Below, piece by piece: positions 51,564 to 55,436 of a DNA stretch of 55,436 nt. Position 1 is the stretch's first letter; every line of letters starts with the position of its first letter. The notes beneath the pieces are model-generated. The model was not told where the DNA came from and ran no database searches. It saw only the letters and a program-made list of their open reading frames with translations. A program made the translations under genes and the position numbers. Source of the DNA: Saprospiraceae bacterium UBA6168 (lineage in GTDB: Bacteria; Bacteroidota; Bacteroidia; Chitinophagales; Saprospiraceae); assembly GCA_002435785.1 (NCBI GenBank), contig DIUC01000049.1, forward strand, positions 1 to 55,436. The letters are read 5' to 3'.

Positions 51564-51656
51564 ATGAAAATACCGCATTGGCAAACTACCTTCCTGTTTT
51601 TCGTCGTCTGCTGCCTATTGCTGGGGTGCCGGGCAAGCGATTGCACCTGCCCTTGA
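51564..51656 (+). CDS. 30-residue predicted lipoprotein
   Basis: A complete ORF of 30 codons, short enough to be missed by usual length limits. MKIPHWQTT is followed by a hydrophobic core (FLFFVVCCLLLGC) ending in a lipobox LLGC at Cys22. The mature lipopeptide would be only nine residues, CRASDCTCP, with three cysteines. A candidate -7 box lies at 51530 and a bidirectional terminator begins 4 bases past the stop, so the locus has all parts of a tiny transcription unit. It overlaps, antisense, the leader region of the glycosyltransferase gene. Entericidin-like size invites comparison, but the function is unknown. Confidence 0.5.
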   Translation: MKIPHWQTTFLFFVVCCLLLGCRASDCTCP

Positions 51657-51660
51657 ACGA

Positions 51661-51697
51661 AAAAGGGGTCTGCCTCCCATGGAAGCAAGCCCCTTTT
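51661..51697. terminator. Bidirectional terminator
   Basis: AAAAGGGG/CCCCTTTT with inner TGC/GCA and TCC/GGA pairs and a three-base loop. T runs follow on both strands. It ends rng (stop at 51719) on the minus strand and the 30-aa lipoprotein on the plus strand. Confidence 0.85.
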
Positions 51698-51718
51698 CAT
51701 CCCGTTGTTCGTTCGGCA

Positions 51719-53269
51719 TCAATTCAGCCTGACTTCGTCGTCCGTGTCGTTGAAAAACTTGTATTCCGACACTTGGTAGCTGTTTTCGGCTTTGATGCTA
51801 ATCCATTTGTAGTATTTCCGGTACCACTTCATTTGTGTATTGGGCAGGCCCTTCTTCAAGAAAGCTGCCACGAACGGGTGTGTCTTCAGTATCATTTTGC
51901 CCTTTGCGCCAGATTCCAAAATGAACTTCAAGTCCCTTTCGATGAGGTCGGTGACCAGAACGGAAGGGGTGACTTTGCCAGTGCCATTGCAGGCAGGGCA
52001 TTGCTCGGCGGTGTTGATTTTGACCTCTGGCCTTACCCGTTGGCGGGTGATTTGCATCAGCCCAAATTTGCTCAAGGGCAGTATGGTGTGCTGGGCACGG
52101 TCTTTTCGCATGGCATCCCGCATCACCTTGAAGAGTTCCTTCTTGTGCTCGTTGTTGCGCATGTCAATGAAGTCAATGGTGATGAGGCCACCAATGTCCC
52201 GCAGTCGCAGTTGCCTTGCTATTTCTTCCGCCGCTTCCACGTTTACGTTCAGCACCGCATCCTCTTGGTTGGTGCCCGTCATTTTGTGGCCACTGTTGAC
52301 GTCAATGACGTGCATGGCCTCCGTTGACTCGATGATGATATAAGCACCACTGTTCAATGTGGCGGTTTTGCCGAAGGAAGATTTGATTTGTCGGGTCACG
52401 CCGTGAGTTTCAAAAATGGGCTTGTTCTTGTTGTGCAACGAGGCGATTTCCACTTTATCAGGGGCAATATTGCCCAGAAAATGGCGGATATTTTGATAAA
52501 GCTGCTTGTCGTTGACAACGATGCGGTTGAAGGAATCACTGAGTATGTCCCGGAGGATACTCGTCGTTTTGTCCAATTCGCTGAGTAGCTTGGCAGGTGC
52601 TTTTGCTCCTTGCAATTGGTTGAAAACGTCCTCCCACTTGCTCTGCATCATGGCAAGTTCCTCGTGCAGGTCTTGGATGCGCTTGCCTTCCGCCGCCGTC
52701 CGCACAATGACGCCAAAGTTCTTTGGCTTGATGCTTTCAATCAGCGATTTCAAGCGTTTGCGCTCGTCGGCGTTTGCTATTTTTTTGGAGACAGCTACCA
52801 CGTCGGAGAATGGGGTAAGCACCAAAAAACGGCCCGGTATGGTCATCTCGCAGCTAAGGCGAGGCCCTTTGGTGGATATAGGCTCTTTCAGGATTTGAAC
52901 GAGTATGGGCTGCCGCTTTGTGACGACCTGGTCCATCTTGCCTGTCTTGATAATTTCAGCCTCTATTTTAAAGTTGTCAAGCGATGGCGTCGTCTGGCTT
53001 CCTGAAAGTACGCTGTTGGTGTACTTGAGCAGGGATTTGAGTTTTGGGCCAAGGTCGGTGTAGTGCAGGAACGCTTCTTTTTTGTGGCCAATGTCCACAA
53101 AAGCAGCGTTGAGGTTGGGCATGGTTTTGATGATTTTGCCCAGAAAGATGTCGCCTACCGAGAAGTTGTTGTTCGTTTTTTGGTGGTGCAGCTCCACGAG
53201 CTTGCCATCCTCCAGTAGCGCAATTTCTACTTCGGTGGGGGTAGAATTGATGATTAATTCCTTATCCAC
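51719..53269 (-). CDS. rng: Ribonuclease E/G family protein (RNase G type)
   Basis: 516 aa from GTG 53269 (MDKELIINSTPTEVEIALLEDGKLVE), the family's usual start. An S1 domain at about 37-125 (GDIFLGKIIKTMPNLNAAFVDIG), the RNase H-like core, the metal-binding Asp323 (IDVNSG) and Asp366 (TIDFIDM) are present, as are the zinc-link cysteines 424 and 427 (CPACNGTGK). The large C-terminal scaffold of RNase E is absent, so it is RNase G type. It cleaves 5'-monophosphorylated RNA and matures rRNA. The HU-TPR-rng neighbourhood recurs in Bacteroidota. Confidence 0.95.
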   Translation of the reverse strand: MDKELIINSTPTEVEIALLEDGKLVELHHQKTNNNFSVGDIFLGKIIKTMPNLNAAFVDIGHKKEAFLHYTDLGPKLKSLLKYTNSVLSGSQTTPSLDNFKIEAEIIKTGKMDQVVTKRQPILVQILKEPISTKGPRLSCEMTIPGRFLVLTPFSDVVAVSKKIANADERKRLKSLIESIKPKNFGVIVRTAAEGKRIQDLHEELAMMQSKWEDVFNQLQGAKAPAKLLSELDKTTSILRDILSDSFNRIVVNDKQLYQNIRHFLGNIAPDKVEIASLHNKNKPIFETHGVTRQIKSSFGKTATLNSGAYIIIESTEAMHVIDVNSGHKMTGTNQEDAVLNVNVEAAEEIARQLRLRDIGGLITIDFIDMRNNEHKKELFKVMRDAMRKDRAQHTILPLSKFGLMQITRQRVRPEVKINTAEQCPACNGTGKVTPSVLVTDLIERDLKFILESGAKGKMILKTHPFVAAFLKKGLPNTQMKWYRKYYKWISIKAENSYQVSEYKFFNDTDDEVRLN

Positions 53270-53719
53270 GATGGTATTGTTTAAACTTCACGAAGGAAGT
53301 TTAGCAGGAGTAGCAAAGTAAGTATGTCCATACCATACCTTGATTCGGAAAAGGTCAAATGACGGAGAGAAGGCCAAAGGAAGAAGCAACGCCATAGGCG
53401 TTCATTCGGGGCAGCTTTGCGAAGTGGAAAAAACACTAATTCAGCTTGCGCTGAAAGGATGATAGTTTTGCTTTTCAACCTTTCCCATCCTGCATTAATA
53501 ATTCCACTGTTAGTGTAAAAAACTGCCCAAGAACGCTCGGAATAAAGTATTTACCTATGAAATGGTGAATGCACCGAAAACGGTTTGGTTGTCTTTTTTG
53601 GGCAAATCGGATTTTTTGAATCCGTCGGCTTTGGGATTGATGGACTTTCCGGCTGCTCCTTTTGGTTAGGTTTACAATGTTGACCTTATAAAAATCATCG
53701 GTACGATAGACCGGAACGA
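53270..53719. other. Leader region of rng, no gene seen
   Basis: 450 bases without a protein-like frame; a 94-codon minus-strand frame here looks random. No exact promoter match was found, only a TTACTTTG near 53313-53320 that misses the consensus by one base. It may hold an rng leader, since rng is autoregulated in some bacteria. Confidence 0.5.
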
Positions 53720-53767
53720 GCGATTGGTTACCCAATGCAGAATTCTTGACACTGGGCAACCAATCGC
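53720..53767 (-). terminator. Long hairpin behind the 31-aa basic protein
   Basis: GCGATTGGTT, a mismatch and CCCA pair with TGGG and AACCAATCGC across an 18-base loop. It lies 22 bases past the stop. No T run follows, so it may stabilise the 3' end rather than terminate. Confidence 0.6.
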
Positions 53768-53788
53768 ACTTACTGGGTCTAACTAAAC

Positions 53789-53884
53789 CTACCGGTTCTT
53801 TTTCTTATGACGGTTTTTACGCAGTCTTTTCTTGCGTTTGTGTGTTGCAATTTTGTGACGCTTACGCTTTTTACCACAAGGCAT
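53789..53884 (-). CDS. 31-aa very basic ribosomal-type protein (COX24/AURKAIP1, bS22-like)
   Basis: ATG 53884 to TAG 53789. The peptide MPCGKKRKRHKIATHKRKK, then RLRKNRHKKKNR, has some 19 Lys/Arg residues. The pattern KKRKRHKxxTHKRKKRxRKxRHKKK is the COX24/AURKAIP1 motif of mitochondrial mS38 and mycobacterial bS22, which sit in the small ribosomal subunit near the decoding centre. By analogy it is a small-subunit protein. It is too short for common gene-calling limits. It lies between the TPR gene and rng. Confidence 0.88.
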   Translation of the reverse strand: MPCGKKRKRHKIATHKRKKRLRKNRHKKKNR

Positions 53885-53974
53885 GTCAATATCTCTTAAT
53901 TAAGTTAATAAATATAGGCACTGATTCATTGATTTGGAATGGTTCGGGGTCGTTTCGTTCCAAGCTGCAATGGT

Positions 53975-54766
53975 TCAGTTACCTACCAATTTTTCACATT
54001 TCAGTTTAAAATCCGCTGCTTTTGCCGCTTCGCCCAACCCTTCATAAGCTTGGGCAAGGTGGCAAGTGGCAGCTTTGTTGTTTGGGGCAAGTTCTACCGC
54101 CCTGCTGAGGCGCTGAACTGCTTTATCAAATTGCGATGTTTTTATTGCCAACCGACCCAACTGGGTCAAGACCAAAACATCGTCTGGATACTGCTTGTTT
54201 AAGTCCACCAACATCAGAATGCCCTTCATTGGCGTGTCTTTTGGAGGATTTTCCGCATAGACCAAAGCCAAGTTGACCTTGTGCTGCATGTTGGCAGGGT
54301 TCAGCGAAGCCGCTTTTTCAAGTGCCTGAACGGCGTGTTCCGTACAAAAGCTTTTCACTTTTTCTTCTTGCTCCCGTTGGAGGCAAAGGGAAAAGGTCGT
54401 TCCGGCGATGGACCAAGCTTCTTCGTCCCTTACTATTTCGGCCACTTTTTCTGCGTAGTAGCCAGCTATGCCCGGTTTTTCCAATTGAAACCACAAACTG
54501 GATAGCCGTTTGTAGGCTGTTGCCTTTGCCGTGTCAGCAGTAGCTTTTTCAACCGTGCCTTCCAAGGCCATCACTGAGGCCGACGCTTGTGCAGCCAGGC
54601 CGGACTTTGCATCCACCAGCAAAGAATTGATGTCTGTGCTGGTGAAGGAGCTCGCCCTCTGTTTTTCAACCTCTTTGTGCTTGCTTGGCTTTGTGTCAAA
54701 ACCAAAATACAATACGGCAAAAAACAAAACTGCCGCTGAAATCAAAATCCATTGGCTCTTGTTCAT
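53975..54766 (-). CDS. Membrane-anchored TPR protein
   Basis: 263 aa. One N-terminal membrane helix (residues 6-23, WILISAAVLFFAVLYFGF) is followed by a linker, and helical repeats from about residue 95. At least two clean TPRs (ALEKAASLNPANMQHKVNLALVYAEN, and ILVDLNK-type followed by AVQRLSRAVELAPNNKAATCHLAQAYEGLG) lie in the C-terminal half. It should face the periplasm and bind partner proteins. The gene follows the HU gene by 51 bases and is probably in the same transcript. Confidence 0.88.
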   Translation of the reverse strand: MNKSQWILISAAVLFFAVLYFGFDTKPSKHKEVEKQRASSFTSTDINSLLVDAKSGLAAQASASVMALEGTVEKATADTAKATAYKRLSSLWFQLEKPGIAGYYAEKVAEIVRDEEAWSIAGTTFSLCLQREQEEKVKSFCTEHAVQALEKAASLNPANMQHKVNLALVYAENPPKDTPMKGILMLVDLNKQYPDDVLVLTQLGRLAIKTSQFDKAVQRLSRAVELAPNNKAATCHLAQAYEGLGEAAKAADFKLKCEKLVGN

Positions 54767-54817
54767 TTATGCTGCTTTTGATTTGACTCAAGACAAGCTT
54801 GGATACAAAGATTCATG

Positions 54818-55129
54818 TCAATCGTCGCTGCCGTCTTCTGGCAGGTGGTCCACATTGCCTTTCACGTGCTCAACAAAAACTTTTGCAGGCTTGAAAGACG
54901 GAATATAGTGTTCCGGTATGTCAATGGATTCGTTGCGCTTGATGTGGCGCCCGATTTTTTTCTTTCTTCTTTTGATAACGAAGCTTCCAAAGCCCCTGAT
55001 GTAAACATTGTCGCCACCGGCCAGTGAATTTTTCACTGACTTGAAGAACTCTTCAAGTGTTACCAGTACATCAACTTTTGCGACACCGGTTTTTTCGGAA
55101 ATGGCTGTTACTAAGTCAGCTTTTCTCAT
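54818..55129 (-). CDS. HU/IHF-family DNA-binding protein
   Basis: 103 aa. MRKADLVTAISEKTGVAKVDVLVTLEEFFKSVKNSLAGGDNVYIRGFGSFVIKRRKKKIGRHIKRNESIDIPEHYIPSFKPAK is the complete HU fold, with the beta arm including a non-standard ESIDIPEHYIP in place of the usual NPRTGE-IPA. It has a 13-residue acidic tail (NVDHLPEDGSDD) beyond the typical 90 residues. It bends and packs DNA as a dimer. It precedes the TPR protein and rng, an order seen elsewhere in Bacteroidota. Confidence 0.92.
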   Translation of the reverse strand: MRKADLVTAISEKTGVAKVDVLVTLEEFFKSVKNSLAGGDNVYIRGFGSFVIKRRKKKIGRHIKRNESIDIPEHYIPSFKPAKVFVEHVKGNVDHLPEDGSDD

Positions 55130-55436
55130 CTTATTTAACTGGTTTAGAATGAGTTATGAAAAAAACCACTGTTTTCTCAAAACGAGGTCGCAAATTTCGC
55201 CTTTTTTTTGATTTACGGAAATAAAAGTCAATTTAATTTCAGCTTTTTTTCCGCTAATTATCAATGGGTTATGTGTTTTGGCAATGCAAAATGAAGTCTT
55301 AGTGGGGTTATTTTGGGCAAAACTAAGCATTGCTTTTCGACCGTGCCTAAATGTGTGGGCTTTGTTTTGATTTGTGGTGGTACGGAAGCCTTGACTTTTT
55401 GCCCAACTTTGTAACTCGACTTTAGCCATTTGAAAG
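55130..55436. other. Right-edge region, no gene called
   Basis: A strongly AT-rich 307 bases upstream of the HU gene. A 91-codon minus-strand frame starts at ATG 55429, but its second half has the composition of noncoding DNA. A neighbour such as mutY may begin beyond the edge. Confidence 0.4.

Noticed and set aside
53475..53759. Minus-strand frame of 94 codons
   Set aside because: Crosses a long hairpin, and its sequence has no protein-like pattern.
55154..55429. Minus-strand frame of 91 codons at the right edge
   Set aside because: The second half is Lys/Ile-rich in the way of AT-rich noncoding DNA, and it overlaps the likely HU promoter region.

Overview
The window looks like ordinary chromosome from a member of the Bacteroidota, probably Saprospirales. 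Several signs agree: proteins with type IX secretion (T9SS) C-terminal sorting domains, a PorZ homologue, DUF4112, DUF2490 and PorT-like families, and promoters fitting the phylum's TTG-N17-23-TAnnTTTG rule. No Shine-Dalgarno pattern stands out. The order-level placement is inference from the style of the T9SS proteins. I found no rRNA, tRNA, CRISPR array, phage or intact insertion sequence. The only mobile-element trace is a broken C-terminal piece of an Rpn-type gene at 35.5-35.9 kb.

Layout. 0-5 kb (minus): a tandem array of secreted T9SS proteins. A roughly 2.36 kb unit (546-aa propeller-like secreted protein, heptamer repeat, 180-183 aa sorting-domain tail) occurs twice, and a third related head gene is cut by the left edge. 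5-10.3 kb: an alpha/beta hydrolase, a helical repeat protein, a membrane-anchored coiled-coil protein and an orphan histidine kinase. 10.3-15.6 kb (minus): the rimP-nusA-infB operon with a recognisable promoter and leader hairpin. 15.7-28.5 kb: housekeeping and envelope genes, including an RluA-type pseudouridine synthase, lipA, a Uma2 nuclease-fold protein, an Omp85 barrel, a Ca/Na antiporter and isocitrate dehydrogenase. 28.5-38.8 kb (plus): a co-oriented block of LysR regulator, ABC exporter with an aberrant ATPase domain, pyruvate-kinase-like protein, PorT-like barrel, HlyD adaptor, TolC channel and a 464-aa protein of unknown function. This is the best candidate here for an uncharacterised system. 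39-43.6 kb: porZ, a thioredoxin-fold protein, an OmpA-family protein and DUF4112. 43.7-48.1 kb: rpsA and htpG, convergent around a strong terminator. 48.3-51.7 kb: a small unknown protein, a possible structured RNA, MazG-like, TrpF-like, an alkyltransferase-like protein, a glycosyltransferase and a 30-codon lipoprotein. 51.7-55.1 kb (minus): RNase G, a 31-aa basic ribosomal-type protein, a TPR protein and an HU-type protein.

How parts may work together. The ABC, HlyD and TolC genes should form a complete conduit across both membranes. The T9SS cargo at 0-5 and 15.7 kb and PorZ share one secretion route. RimP, NusA, IF-2, S1, RNase G and the small basic protein are translation and RNA functions, each under its own promoter. 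A scattered family of 7-bp tandem repeats sits directly behind stop codons in several places and once inside a coding sequence.

Limits: all family calls come from reading motifs by eye, with no database search. Start codons were moved from the longest frame to the ATG preceding a signal peptide or conserved domain wherever the sequence supported it.
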